Source: Oscillospiraceae bacterium
GTDB lineage: Bacteria > Bacillota > Clostridia > Oscillospirales > Acutalibacteraceae
Assembly: GCA_015066045.1 (NCBI GenBank)
Contig: SVPD01000017.1
Location: 1-47,137 of the forward strand
DNA: 47,137 nucleotides
Direction: 5' to 3'
Of this stretch, positions 33,632 to 42,079 are shown piece by piece; the stretch's first letter is position 1; every line of letters begins with the position of its first letter. The notes under the pieces were generated by a model, which worked only from the letters and a program-made list of their open reading frames with translations, was not told the DNA's origin and searched no databases. The position numbers and the translations under genes were made by a program.

Positions 33632-34579
33632 TCAAGACCGTTTCGGCATTTTTATTCTCTCACTATTGGTACTTAATTTGGCAAGAGGTGAAAAACTGTC
33701 AAAGTCTTTTGTTATCTCTGTATCGAATATAGCACAATAATGTTTTGTCATATCAAGTGTCAAGTGTCCCAATAACTTTTGAAGCATGAGGGCATTGCCG
33801 CCACAATCAACTAAATATTTCTTTGCAAATGTGTGACGGAATAAATGTGTGCTTGTTTTTGTCACGCCGCGGCTACGATTATAATTTACAATACTGCAAC
33901 GAAAACCGCTTTCCGTCATTTGCTCACCGCTTTCACTCGGAAACAAATAATCATCTTGTTTACCGCCTCGGATTTTCATGTATTCCATAAGAACGGCTGA
34001 CATCTGAGAGCATAAAGGAATAACAAGTGCTTTTCTGTTTTTCGTGTGCCGTGCATAGATAACATTGTTTTCCATATCCACATCACGGTTTTGTATATTT
34101 CGGATTGTCGCGGCTCGGCTACCGCTGTTTATGAGGAAATTTACAACTACCCAAGTTCGGTATTCGGCAAAGGTACATTTCTTCATGTTTGGCTTTTGGA
34201 GCAATATTTTCAGTTCTTCATCGGTATAGGTTTCTTTTATCGTTTCTTCACCTTTGTACTTTTTCATATTCAGGCTTGTTATGCCCTCAGCATTACACCA
34301 AGATAAAAAGGCTTTCAGGGTGATTGTATAACTCTTTATTGAGTTCGGTGCAAGTCCTTTGTCCTGCATTGATACTATCATCTTTTTTAAGTCCGTGGCG
34401 GTCATTTCTGCTATCTCTTGGTTAATGTCAAGATGTTTTGAAATAGCATGAAAATGTTGCTTGTATGTTTCGATCGTTCTTGGTTTTACGCCGTCAGCGC
34501 GCTTGGTTAGTAAAAACAGTTCAAACACCTCGGCGGCTGTTTCCTTAGATTTCATGCGGATTGTAGGCTTTTTTCTCAT
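33632..34579 (-). CDS. int: Tyrosine recombinase integrase
   Basis: A 315-aa phage-type integrase. N-terminal SAM-like core-binding domain (residues about 10-95). Catalytic domain with Arg155 (NSGSRAATI), Lys180 (HTKNRK), H245-x2-R248 (THLFRHTF), His272 (LLGHL) and nucleophile Tyr281 (TKHYCAIF). ATG 34579 has GAGGGAAAG; in-frame starts further up lack a ribosome site. Its C-terminus faces the TAG operon, and its start lies about 110 bp from tRNA-Pro, the usual place beside an attachment site. It contains no in-frame TAG. Confidence 0.96.
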   Translation of the reverse strand: MRKKPTIRMKSKETAAEVFELFLLTKRADGVKPRTIETYKQHFHAISKHLDINQEIAEMTATDLKKMIVSMQDKGLAPNSIKSYTITLKAFLSWCNAEGITSLNMKKYKGEETIKETYTDEELKILLQKPNMKKCTFAEYRTWVVVNFLINSGSRAATIRNIQNRDVDMENNVIYARHTKNRKALVIPLCSQMSAVLMEYMKIRGGKQDDYLFPSESGEQMTESGFRCSIVNYNRSRGVTKTSTHLFRHTFAKKYLVDCGGNALMLQKLLGHLTLDMTKHYCAIFDTEITKDFDSFSPLAKLSTNSERIKMPKRS

Positions 34580-34642
34580 AGTTTTCTTTCCCTCTTGGTT
34601 CATTAGATTTTTATTAAAAAACCAAGCGCGAACAAGACATAT

Positions 34643-34678
34643 AAAAAAATGCCTGAAACCTTGTAGTTTCAAGCATTT
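34643..34678 (-). terminator. Terminator of tRNA-Pro supplied by the element
   Basis: Stem TGCTTGAAAC/GTTTCAGGCA, then T7 on the minus strand, directly after the tRNA 3' end. It differs from the terminator at the left att, so the element brought its own. Confidence 0.8.
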
Positions 34679-34682
34679 TAGG

Positions 34683-34734
34683 GAAAATGGTCGGAGTGAC
34701 GGGACTTGAACCCATGGCCTCTTGGTCCCGAACC
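34683..34734. other. Right attachment site (att) inside tRNA-Pro
   Basis: 52-bp copy identical to 29847-29898. Integration here restores a complete tRNA. Confidence 0.9.
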
Positions 34735-34764
34735 AAGCGCGATACCAAACTTCGCCACACCCCG
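34688..34764 (-). tRNA. tRNA-Pro (CGG anticodon)
   Basis: A complete 77-nt cloverleaf with encoded CCA. Acceptor CGGGGTG/CACTCCG (one G-T pair), D-arm GCGA...TCGC, anticodon arm CTTGG-TTCGGGA-CCAAG (anticodon CGG, reads CCG) and T-arm ATGGG-TTCAAGT-CCCGT. It is the integration target of the element to its left. Confidence 0.96.
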
Positions 34765-34777
34765 AAGTGCTTTATGT

Positions 34778-34806
34778 ATTATACACGAAGAGTTTAGAAA
34801 AATCAA
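34778..34806 (-). promoter_or_regulatory. Promoter of tRNA-Pro
   Basis: -35 TTGATT (34801-34806), 17-bp spacer, -10 TATAAT (34778-34783), 14 bp before the tRNA. Confidence 0.75.
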
Positions 34807-34850
34807 CCTTTTTATAAAAATATTTTGTCTGCATTTCCCGTAAAATAACT

Positions 34851-34886
34851 GCTGCTCTGTGACACACGTCATGTCTGCAGAGCAGC
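34851..34886 (-). terminator. Terminator-like hairpin after the membrane protein gene
   Basis: Perfect 9-bp stem GCTGCTCTG/CAGAGCAGC with an 18-nt loop, 5 bp after the stop at 34892. Only a weak T-tract follows. Confidence 0.6.
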
Positions 34887-34891
34887 GAAGG

Positions 34892-35647
34892 TTATACCGT
34901 TATTTCTTCGGCTTTATCTTCTTCAGAGAAAGCAGCCTTCCTCTCTTTTTTCCTGTACCACCACCAAAGTGCTACGGCTGCAGGGATACATCCGACTATC
35001 GCACACATCATATCTACATTTGTGTCGAAAACTCTCCACTGGTTTTCATTCTGTACTCCGTAACCGAAAATCATAAAAAAGAAACGGTCTCGCTCAGGAT
35101 TTATATTGTAGGCCTGATTTGATGAGTCCACGATGTAATAATCTGCAAAAAACTCAAAGACCTCCCACAGAACGACTGCGATAAACGAAAAGCCTACACC
35201 GGCATAGCTGCGGAACAGGGGTGAAATTTTATCCCTTTTATCCAGAAACATACCTGTGATTCCGTCACCGATAAAAACTACTATCGCGCCGGAAATGAGA
35301 TGGAGCACCTTATCCCAGCTGGTAATTTTATGGTTCCATTCGAGTCCCTGCGCAAGAAATGATCCGAAAAAAATCATTACATTAAGCCACGTCTGACTGT
35401 GAAAGGAAAGTCTTTTAAATATCCGCTTCGGAAAAAGTAAAAGCCTTACCAGAGGCACCGTAAAGGTAGCCAGAAGATTAAGAGAGAGCAGAACTACATT
35501 GTTATTCGCAGGATCCTTGATTGCTAATCTGACCAGAACGAAAATCTGTGCCGCACGAACAAGCCACCACAATATGTACTCGGGGACAGATAACTCACTT
35601 TTAAGAGCAGCTGCCTCGTCTTTTATGAAATTTTTTACTCTGTCCAT
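34892..35647 (-). CDS. Integral membrane protein, possibly DUF2238/YjdF-related
   Basis: A 251-aa protein with about six transmembrane helices. Conserved-looking features are KVLHLISGAIVVFIGDG, LWEVFEFFADY and DTNVDMMCAIVGC, which recall the YjdF/DUF2238 pattern (His-Ser-Gly, Trp-Glu, Asp-x2-x-Asp). This similarity is from memory. Function unknown. ATG 35647 follows GGAGG. It is the first host gene right of tRNA-Pro and appears monocistronic. Confidence 0.7.
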   Translation of the reverse strand: MDRVKNFIKDEAAALKSELSVPEYILWWLVRAAQIFVLVRLAIKDPANNNVVLLSLNLLATFTVPLVRLLLFPKRIFKRLSFHSQTWLNVMIFFGSFLAQGLEWNHKITSWDKVLHLISGAIVVFIGDGITGMFLDKRDKISPLFRSYAGVGFSFIAVVLWEVFEFFADYYIVDSSNQAYNINPERDRFFFMIFGYGVQNENQWRVFDTNVDMMCAIVGCIPAAVALWWWYRKKERKAAFSEEDKAEEITV

Positions 35648-35758
35648 ATTCAGCCTCCGAAATAAATTCTAACTGAATTTTAACACATATAAGTTTAATT
35701 AAAAGCCTTTTCGTCGAATTGTAAGAATATATTAATTTTTACGTAAAAACTATATACT

Positions 35759-36355
35759 TTATTCTTTGTTTTCTCCGTAATAAAGCATCGAATAATTATA
35801 AATCTTCCCCTTTTTCAGCTCCTGCTCAGAAATAACTCTGAAGCCGAGTCTTTCATAAAGAGAAATATTGTCAGGGTTCTGAGTTTCCAGTCCAAGATTA
35901 TATCCGAGCGGGAGCAGCTCATCAATACCCTGTCTGATGAGTGCAGTGGCAACACCCTTGCCCTGATGCTCCTTGGCCACGAAAACCGGCTCAATGAGAA
36001 GAGTATTGTCCGGAAAAACAGATAAATCACGTCTGCCGTAAATTATGAGTGTACGGACAGTCGAAATCCAGTAAACGACCAGAAAAATCCAGTGCGGACA
36101 TCTGAGAAAATCGAGCACGGTGTAGTCGTTATCGGCAGCTCTCCAGATGCACATTCCCCTGCCCTCTTTATCAAGATAGATATAATCCGTACCGTTTGAC
36201 GAAGAAAAGCGTTCCATCATAAAGTGATAAAGAAAGCGCTTTCTGATTTTCAGCACCTTGGTGCAGTTTTTATGGACGGGATCCTCTGTATAGACCTCCG
36301 AAGCCGTAAGAGCCATCTTTTTAAGTGTTTTTTTATCAAGCTTAATCTTTTCCAT
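35759..36355 (-). CDS. GNAT-family N-acetyltransferase
   Basis: A 198-aa GNAT protein. The acetyl-CoA binding motif A is FVAKEHQGKGVATALIRQGI near residue 130, followed by LGLETQNPDNISLYERLGF, typical of motif B. The N-terminal third is less typical. Substrate unknown. A TTG at 36367 is open, but GAGGTG suits ATG 36355. Monocistronic. Confidence 0.88.
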   Translation of the reverse strand: MEKIKLDKKTLKKMALTASEVYTEDPVHKNCTKVLKIRKRFLYHFMMERFSSSNGTDYIYLDKEGRGMCIWRAADNDYTVLDFLRCPHWIFLVVYWISTVRTLIIYGRRDLSVFPDNTLLIEPVFVAKEHQGKGVATALIRQGIDELLPLGYNLGLETQNPDNISLYERLGFRVISEQELKKGKIYNYSMLYYGENKE

Positions 36356-36417
36356 AGGCCACCTCAAAAAAGTGTTTTCTTGATTTTATCACAAAAATAC
36401 TGATAATACAACAGAAC

Positions 36418-36443
36418 AAGCTGCGAAGCAGTCTCCGCAGCTT
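36418..36443 (-). terminator. Terminator of the arg operon
   Basis: Stem AAGCTGCG/CGCAGCTT after argD with a weak T-tract (TGTTCTGTTG). Confidence 0.55.
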
Positions 36444-36450
36444 ATATTTT

Positions 36451-37632
36451 TTATAATTCCGAAAGTGCATCAGCCATTGAGGCAAGACCTTTATCTATCT
36501 CTTCGTAGCTGATGGTGAGCGGCGGGAGAAGACGTACCTTTGCTTTGGCAGTGAGAAGAAGTGCGCCCTTTTCGATGCCCTTTTTCACCACATCGGCACT
36601 TTTTACCGTTTCGTCCAGACGAACACCCATCATAAGGCCTAATCCGTCTATGCCGACCACATGGGGCATACGCATAATCCTTTTGCGCATATAGTCCCCT
36701 TTTGCCCTTACCTCATCGAGAAAGGCTCTGTCCATACGGCTGAGAATGTGTGCAGCACCTGCAGTAGCGACGGGATTACCGCCGAAGGTAGTGGCATGGT
36801 CACCTGCGGAAAATACCGACTCAGTCTTTTCACCGAAGATAACGCAGCCCAGAGGAAGTCCTCCGCCTATACCCTTGGCAGTGGTTACAATATCGGGGCT
36901 TATGCCGAAATGCTGAAAAGCGAAAAGCTCGCCTGTTCTGCCTACACCCGTCTGTACCTCGTCAACAATGAAAATTATGTCGTTTTCGTTACAGATGCTT
37001 TCGAGCTCCTTTACATAATCGACATCCAAGGGCATTACTCCGCCCTCACCCTGAATAAGCTCCACCATTACTGCACACACGGTACCGTCGAGAGCCTTTT
37101 TAAGCTCTGAAATATCGTTTGCGGGAACAAACTCAAAGCCCTCGGTAAAGGGGAAGAAAAACCTGTGGAAAACATCCTGTCCCGTAGCGGCCAGAGTGGT
37201 CACGGTTCTGCCGTGGAAGGAATTTACCAGTGTAATTACCTTGCTTCTGCCGTCGCCGTACTTTTCATAGCTGTATTTACGGGCACACTTTATCGCACCC
37301 TCATTACTCTCGGCACCGCTATTTGAGAAGAACACCTTTTTCATTCCAGTTTTTTCACACAGAAGCTTAGCCGCATCGGTGCAGGGCTTGGTGTAATAAA
37401 GATTTGAAATGTGCTGCAAGGAATTCAGCTGAGCCGTCACGGCTGCTATCCACTCCTTATCGCAGAAGCCGAGAGAATTTACACCTATACCGCTGGAAAA
37501 ATCGATATATTCCTTTCCGTCGAAATCATAGCAGGTAGCATTATTTCCCTTTTCTATAGCCACGGGAAATCTGCCGTAGGTACCCGCCACAAAGCTTTGG
37601 TCGGCTTCCTTTATCAAATCAAAATTACTCAT
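36451..37632 (-). CDS. argD: Acetylornithine aminotransferase
   Basis: A 393-aa class III PLP aminotransferase: N-acetylornithine and 2-oxoglutarate to N-acetylglutamate semialdehyde and glutamate. The PLP lysine is in TTAKGIGGGLPLG; FSNSGAESNEGAIK and FIVDEVQTGVGRTG are family motifs. ATG 37632 overlaps the argB stop by 8 nt and has AGGGGAG. Last gene of argCJBD. Confidence 0.95.
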   Translation of the reverse strand: MSNFDLIKEADQSFVAGTYGRFPVAIEKGNNATCYDFDGKEYIDFSSGIGVNSLGFCDKEWIAAVTAQLNSLQHISNLYYTKPCTDAAKLLCEKTGMKKVFFSNSGAESNEGAIKCARKYSYEKYGDGRSKVITLVNSFHGRTVTTLAATGQDVFHRFFFPFTEGFEFVPANDISELKKALDGTVCAVMVELIQGEGGVMPLDVDYVKELESICNENDIIFIVDEVQTGVGRTGELFAFQHFGISPDIVTTAKGIGGGLPLGCVIFGEKTESVFSAGDHATTFGGNPVATAGAAHILSRMDRAFLDEVRAKGDYMRKRIMRMPHVVGIDGLGLMMGVRLDETVKSADVVKKGIEKGALLLTAKAKVRLLPPLTISYEEIDKGLASMADALSEL

Positions 37633-38503
37633 CTGCTTCACTCCCCTGCATAAGTGTGCCAATGCCCTCTTTTGAGAACATTTCAATGATAATAGAATGA
37701 GGTATTCTTCCGTCAATCATAACCGCCTTTTTAACACCCGAGCGGATTGCCTTTTCGCAGCTTTTGATTTTCGGTATCATACCGCCGTAAATCACGCCCG
37801 ACTCAATAAGTGAGTCGATTTCATCGATGTGAATTTCAGGTATAAGTGAGGTTTTGTCGTTAACATCGTGCATAAGACCGGGAATATCCGACAGTGTGAT
37901 TATATTCTCAGCACCCAGTGCCGCAGCTATTTCCGCTGCAGCAGTGTCAGCATTTATGTTATAAACCTGTCCGTTATCGTCGATACCGACAGTAGCTATT
38001 ACGGGGATGTAATCCTCCTCGAGAACCTTTTTTATCGGCTTGGCATCCACCGAAACTATTTCACCTACATAGCCGTAGTCAAAGCTTTCATCCTCTAACT
38101 TTTCAGCCTTTATCATTCCGCCGTCGATACCGCACAGACCGATAGCCTTGCCGCCGCAAACACCGATAAGAGAAACCAAATCCTTATTTGTTTTTCCTGC
38201 CAGCACCATCTGTACTACCTCTGCGGTGTCGGAGTCAGTGTAACGCAGACCGCCCACAAATTTCGATTCTATGCCGAGCTTTGTAAGCATACCGCTGATT
38301 TCGGGACCGCCGCCGTGAACGAGAACGATTTTGATACCGACGAGAGAAAGCAGAATAATATCGCTCATAACCGCTTTTTTCAGCTCGGGATTAATCATAG
38401 CGTTCCCGCCGTATTTTACTACTACGGTTTTACCGTAGTATTTCTGTATGTAAGGAAGGGCGTCTGTCAGTATTTTCGCCCTTGTAGCATCATTGATTTC
38501 CAT
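37625..38503 (-). CDS. argB: N-acetylglutamate kinase
   Basis: A 292-aa amino acid kinase that phosphorylates N-acetylglutamate. VVKYGGNAM at the start and VLVHGGGPEISG bind ATP and substrate; NINADTAAAEIAAAL is typical. The longish N-terminal helix (TRAKILTDALPYIQKYYGK) is the element seen in arginine-inhibited hexameric enzymes, so feedback inhibition is likely. Confidence 0.97.
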   Translation of the reverse strand: MEINDATRAKILTDALPYIQKYYGKTVVVKYGGNAMINPELKKAVMSDIILLSLVGIKIVLVHGGGPEISGMLTKLGIESKFVGGLRYTDSDTAEVVQMVLAGKTNKDLVSLIGVCGGKAIGLCGIDGGMIKAEKLEDESFDYGYVGEIVSVDAKPIKKVLEEDYIPVIATVGIDDNGQVYNINADTAAAEIAAALGAENIITLSDIPGLMHDVNDKTSLIPEIHIDEIDSLIESGVIYGGMIPKIKSCEKAIRSGVKKAVMIDGRIPHSIIIEMFSKEGIGTLMQGSEADE

Positions 38504-38515
38504 TTTTATACCACC

Positions 38516-39730
38516 TTAAGTACGGTAATCACCGTTAATTTTTACATAATCGTAGGTAAGGTCGCAGCCCCATGCGGTAGCCGAGCAATCACCCTGATTC
38601 ATTTCGATATCAAGCACTATTTCGTCCTCTGAAAGGATTTCCTTGGCCTTTTCCTCGGAAAACTGAATACCGAAGCCGTTTTCACACACCTTTACCTTAC
38701 CCTTGCACGAGGATAGGTAAACATCTATCTTGTCTACAGAAAAATCTCCCTCGGTATAACCGATAGCGCATAAAATTCTGCCCCAGTTGGCATCGGCGCC
38801 GAACATAGCGGTTTTCACCAGTGAAGAACAGATTATGCTCTTTGCGATATCCTTAGCAGTTTTTTCGTCGGTGCAGGAGGCAACATTACACTCGAGAAGC
38901 CTCTGTGCACCCTCACCGTCACCGGCGATAAGACGTGAAAGCTTAACCGAAACGGCCGTAAGAGCCTGCTTAAAGACAAGATAATCCTCATTTTCACTGC
39001 TGATAAGAGGGTTTTCAGCCTTTCCGTTTGCCATAATGCAGACCATATCGTTAGTCGAAGTGTCACCGTCTACGGAAATCATATTAAAGGTATCCTTGAC
39101 CGTTTCTGAAAGTGCCTTCTGAAGCATAGCAGAAGAAATCGCACAGTCTGTAGTCATAAAGCAAAGCATAGTGGCCATATTGGGATGTATCATTCCCGAG
39201 CCCTTGCAGCAAGCTCCCAGAGTTACGGTTTTTCCGCCGAGAGTGAAGGTTACTGCACATTCCTTTGCCACGGTATCGGTGGTCATAATAGCCTCGGCAG
39301 CATCGTGTCCGCCCTCTCCGCTCATCTGTGAAGCGAGTTTCACGGCACTTTCAGCTATGGGAGTAACGTCAAGACTCATACCTATTACGCCCGTAGAAGC
39401 TACTATAACGTCATTCTTTTCTACCTTTGCCGCCTCTGAGGCGATTTTACACATAAGCTCAGCCTTTTCCACGCCGTCGTGATTACAAGTGTTTGCGTTG
39501 CCGCTGTTTACGATTACTGCCTGTGCCATACCGTCTTTCAGATTTTCTCTGGTTACGGTTATGGGTGCTCCGTAAACCTTATTCTGAGTATAAACCGCAG
39601 CAGCAGAGCATCTCACCTCGCTTTTAATCATAGCAAGATCCTTTTTGGTCTGATTTTTTCTGATGCCGCAGTGGATACCAGAGGCGATAAAGCCCTTGGC
39701 TGCCGTTACACCGCCATTTATAAATTCCAT
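38516..39730 (-). CDS. argJ: Bifunctional glutamate N-acetyltransferase/ornithine acetyltransferase
   Basis: A 404-aa ArgJ that recycles the acetyl group from acetylornithine to glutamate. The self-cleavage site is MIHPNMATMLCFMTTD: cleavage between Ala and Thr makes Thr the nucleophile of the beta chain. ATG 39730 is preceded by GGAGGTATTATT. No argA or argE is visible, consistent with the cyclic pathway. Confidence 0.97.
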   Translation of the reverse strand: MEFINGGVTAAKGFIASGIHCGIRKNQTKKDLAMIKSEVRCSAAAVYTQNKVYGAPITVTRENLKDGMAQAVIVNSGNANTCNHDGVEKAELMCKIASEAAKVEKNDVIVASTGVIGMSLDVTPIAESAVKLASQMSGEGGHDAAEAIMTTDTVAKECAVTFTLGGKTVTLGACCKGSGMIHPNMATMLCFMTTDCAISSAMLQKALSETVKDTFNMISVDGDTSTNDMVCIMANGKAENPLISSENEDYLVFKQALTAVSVKLSRLIAGDGEGAQRLLECNVASCTDEKTAKDIAKSIICSSLVKTAMFGADANWGRILCAIGYTEGDFSVDKIDVYLSSCKGKVKVCENGFGIQFSEEKAKEILSEDEIVLDIEMNQGDCSATAWGCDLTYDYVKINGDYRT

Positions 39731-39743
39731 AATAATACCTCCG

Positions 39744-40670
39744 TTATATGAGTGCCGTATCAATCGGGAAGCCGAGAGCAATATTCATATTCTCGATAGC
39801 TGCCGACGATGCACCCTTTCCTAAATTATCAAAAACGGATGTGACAGTTACTCTGTCATCATTACCGCAAATATAAATTTCCATTTTATTGGTACCCTCG
39901 AGTCCTATGGGAGAAAGCATTGGCTTTTCCGCCCTGTGAACAGAAATAAAGGTACTGTTTTTATAAAAATCACTGTAAAATCCATAAAGTGACTCTGCTC
40001 TCATTCTCTTGTTAAAAAGCTTAGTAAACAAGGGCACGGTAACTGCCATTCCGCAGTAGTAGTCACTTACTATAGGAGAAAAAACAGGATAATCGCTCAG
40101 TCCCGTGACGGCCTTCATTTCGGGAAGATGCTTATGCAGCTGCGAAAGAGCGTACTGCCTGGGTGTACCTATCTCCTCGTCTCTTTCGGGATTTTCATAG
40201 TCGGCTATCATTTTGTTTCCTCCGCCACTGTAGCCCGTTATACTGTGACATACCACGGGATAATCGGGAGGAATTATCCCCTCTGATACCAGCGGGTAAA
40301 CTGCGGAAATGAAGCCTGTAGCGTGGCAACCCGGATTAGCTATACGTTTGGAGCTTTTAATGTCAGCGAAATGCTTTTCGGAAAGCTCGGGAAAGCCGTA
40401 GGTCCAGCCCTCAGCCACTCTGTGTGCCGTGCTGGCATCAATCACTACAGTTTCAGGATTTGTTACGAGTCTGACTGCCTCTTTGGCCGCCTCATCGGGA
40501 AGACAGAGAAAAACCACATCGCTTTCATTCATAAGCCTTTGTCTCTCTGCTGCATCCTTACGTTTGCTTTCTTCGATTTCGACCAGCTCCACATACGGAT
40601 GCTCTGAAAGCTTCGCCTTAAGCTGCAGGCCTGTGGTGCCTGCCTGGCCGTCAATAAATACCTTTGCCAT
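39744..40670 (-). CDS. argC: N-acetyl-gamma-glutamyl-phosphate reductase, type 2
   Basis: A 308-aa short-form ArgC. The N-terminal NAD(P) motif reads FIDGQAGTTGLQL, the catalytic cysteine is in RIANPGCHATGF, and HSITGYSGGG follows. It reduces acetylglutamyl phosphate to the semialdehyde. First gene of the operon; the spacing to argJ is 13 bp. Confidence 0.96.
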   Translation of the reverse strand: MAKVFIDGQAGTTGLQLKAKLSEHPYVELVEIEESKRKDAAERQRLMNESDVVFLCLPDEAAKEAVRLVTNPETVVIDASTAHRVAEGWTYGFPELSEKHFADIKSSKRIANPGCHATGFISAVYPLVSEGIIPPDYPVVCHSITGYSGGGNKMIADYENPERDEEIGTPRQYALSQLHKHLPEMKAVTGLSDYPVFSPIVSDYYCGMAVTVPLFTKLFNKRMRAESLYGFYSDFYKNSTFISVHRAEKPMLSPIGLEGTNKMEIYICGNDDRVTVTSVFDNLGKGASSAAIENMNIALGFPIDTALI

Positions 40671-40680
40671 AAATTACCTC

Positions 40681-40748
40681 TTTAATATTTTTATACACAA
40701 TTTCTGTATATTTTCTAATTATTATACATTATTTGTAGGTTTTGTCAA
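40681..40748 (-). promoter_or_regulatory. arg operon promoter with candidate ArgR box
   Basis: -35 TTGACA (40743-40748), 16-bp spacer, -10 TATAAT (40721-40726). Between the start point and argC the minus-strand sequence TTGTGTATAAAAATATTAAA (40681-40700) resembles half of the Firmicute ArgR/AhrC box (GAATAAAAAT core). ArgR control is inferred. Confidence 0.55.
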
Positions 40749-40825
40749 TAGAATATGCATAAATATTTGCTGAATACAATTAAATACGGAGAAATATTCA
40801 TCCGAACCTTTCTCCGTATCTGCTT

Positions 40826-41965
40826 TTAAAAAATATTTTCAACTACTGCTTTCACCGCTCTGACAAAAGCAGAAATGCGTGCGAGGAAAAGATTTTCGTT
40901 ATGCCAACCGAACAAATTATCCGCCTGACCGATACAGACACGGTCAACGGGGAAGGAAGTGGATTTGATTTCAAAAGGTGAGTCTACCTGACTGTAGCAG
41001 GTGGCGGCAGACTCGTAAATATGATAAACCTTATCACCGTAAAAGGCGAAATTCTGAACCAAGGGCGGAAGAAAATATGTATCCTTCTTTTTAAGAGTGA
41101 TGCCTTCCGTGCCGTATGACTCTACAGTGTAAAGATATACCTCTGAAAGATTTTTTCTGCCGTATGATGAGCCTACCACGAGACAGGTCTCGTCTTCATA
41201 GTCGTAAAAAGCGGCACCGTTAGCCTTGGCGGGAATTTTTACCGAGGCCACCTTTTCGAGGCGGAGCTTATCACCGAAGGTGAAGCCGTTAAGCTCACCG
41301 TCAGCATTTTCATTGAAAACGCCAACCCAGAGAATACCCTTATGGTATGTAACAAAGGAAGCCGTGCAACCGCAGTCCGAGGATAAATCGTAGTTTACCT
41401 TTACGGTAAGAGATTTCGTCTGCATGGCAAGATTAATCTGTGCCGAGGAAATCACACTTATCTGCTTATCACTGCTTTTGGCGATAAAGAGATTTTTTCC
41501 GTCCGTGGCAAGACCGCCCACATGGTTATCGTCGGGAAGCACAAGTGTTTTCAGATATGCACCGGTTTCACGGTCGAGAATGTAAATAACTGAGTTATGT
41601 ACCTTATGGTCCGCCTCAGCTGAAAGCTTTTCTTCATTTTTACCGTAGGATACATTTTCCTCAAGGTCTGTTTTATATCTTTTTACACCGCAGTAAGCAG
41701 AAATAAAAATGAATTCCTCGCTCACGCAGAGTCCCTGAGGAGTCATAGCGTCGCATACCTCATCGCCCGAAAGAACGGTGCTTTCGAGTCCCGGTAAGGC
41801 ATAATGCTCCTCGGTTATAAGCGAAAGATCGTTAAAGGCTAAAAGAGCAGCGTCAAAGCGACTGTCATATCTGTAGGAAACGGAGGTTTGTGCAGCCGAA
41901 GCGCATAAGGTAATGCACGAAAGAACAGTAATGACAGAAACAAGGTAAGACAAGAATCTTTTCAT
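40826..41965 (-). CDS. Secreted protein of unknown function, beta-propeller-like
   Basis: A 379-aa exported protein with signal peptide MKRFLSYLVSVITVLSCITL and likely cleavage after ASA (residues 22-24). The mature part is built of repeated short beta units (EEFIFISAYCG, YILDRETGAYLKTLVL, HVGGLATDGKNLFIAKS, ISVI) like NHL/WD-type propellers. I know no specific family. ATG 41965 follows GGAGTG. It stands alone between the arg operon and tsf; function unknown. Confidence 0.75.
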   Translation of the reverse strand: MKRFLSYLVSVITVLSCITLCASAAQTSVSYRYDSRFDAALLAFNDLSLITEEHYALPGLESTVLSGDEVCDAMTPQGLCVSEEFIFISAYCGVKRYKTDLEENVSYGKNEEKLSAEADHKVHNSVIYILDRETGAYLKTLVLPDDNHVGGLATDGKNLFIAKSSDKQISVISSAQINLAMQTKSLTVKVNYDLSSDCGCTASFVTYHKGILWVGVFNENADGELNGFTFGDKLRLEKVASVKIPAKANGAAFYDYEDETCLVVGSSYGRKNLSEVYLYTVESYGTEGITLKKKDTYFLPPLVQNFAFYGDKVYHIYESAATCYSQVDSPFEIKSTSFPVDRVCIGQADNLFGWHNENLFLARISAFVRAVKAVVENIF

Positions 41966-42036
41966 AGAACATCACTCCTGATTATTTATCTCAGATAATA
42001 TATCATTAAATGTCTTTTATGTCAATTAAAACACAG

Positions 42037-42064
42037 AAAAAATCCACCCCCGAGAGAGTGGATT
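42037..42064 (-). terminator. Terminator of rpsB-tsf
   Basis: Stem AATCCAC/GTGGATT followed by T6 on the minus strand, 16 bp after tsf. Confidence 0.75.
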
Positions 42065-42079
42065 AAAGCCAAAGGCTGA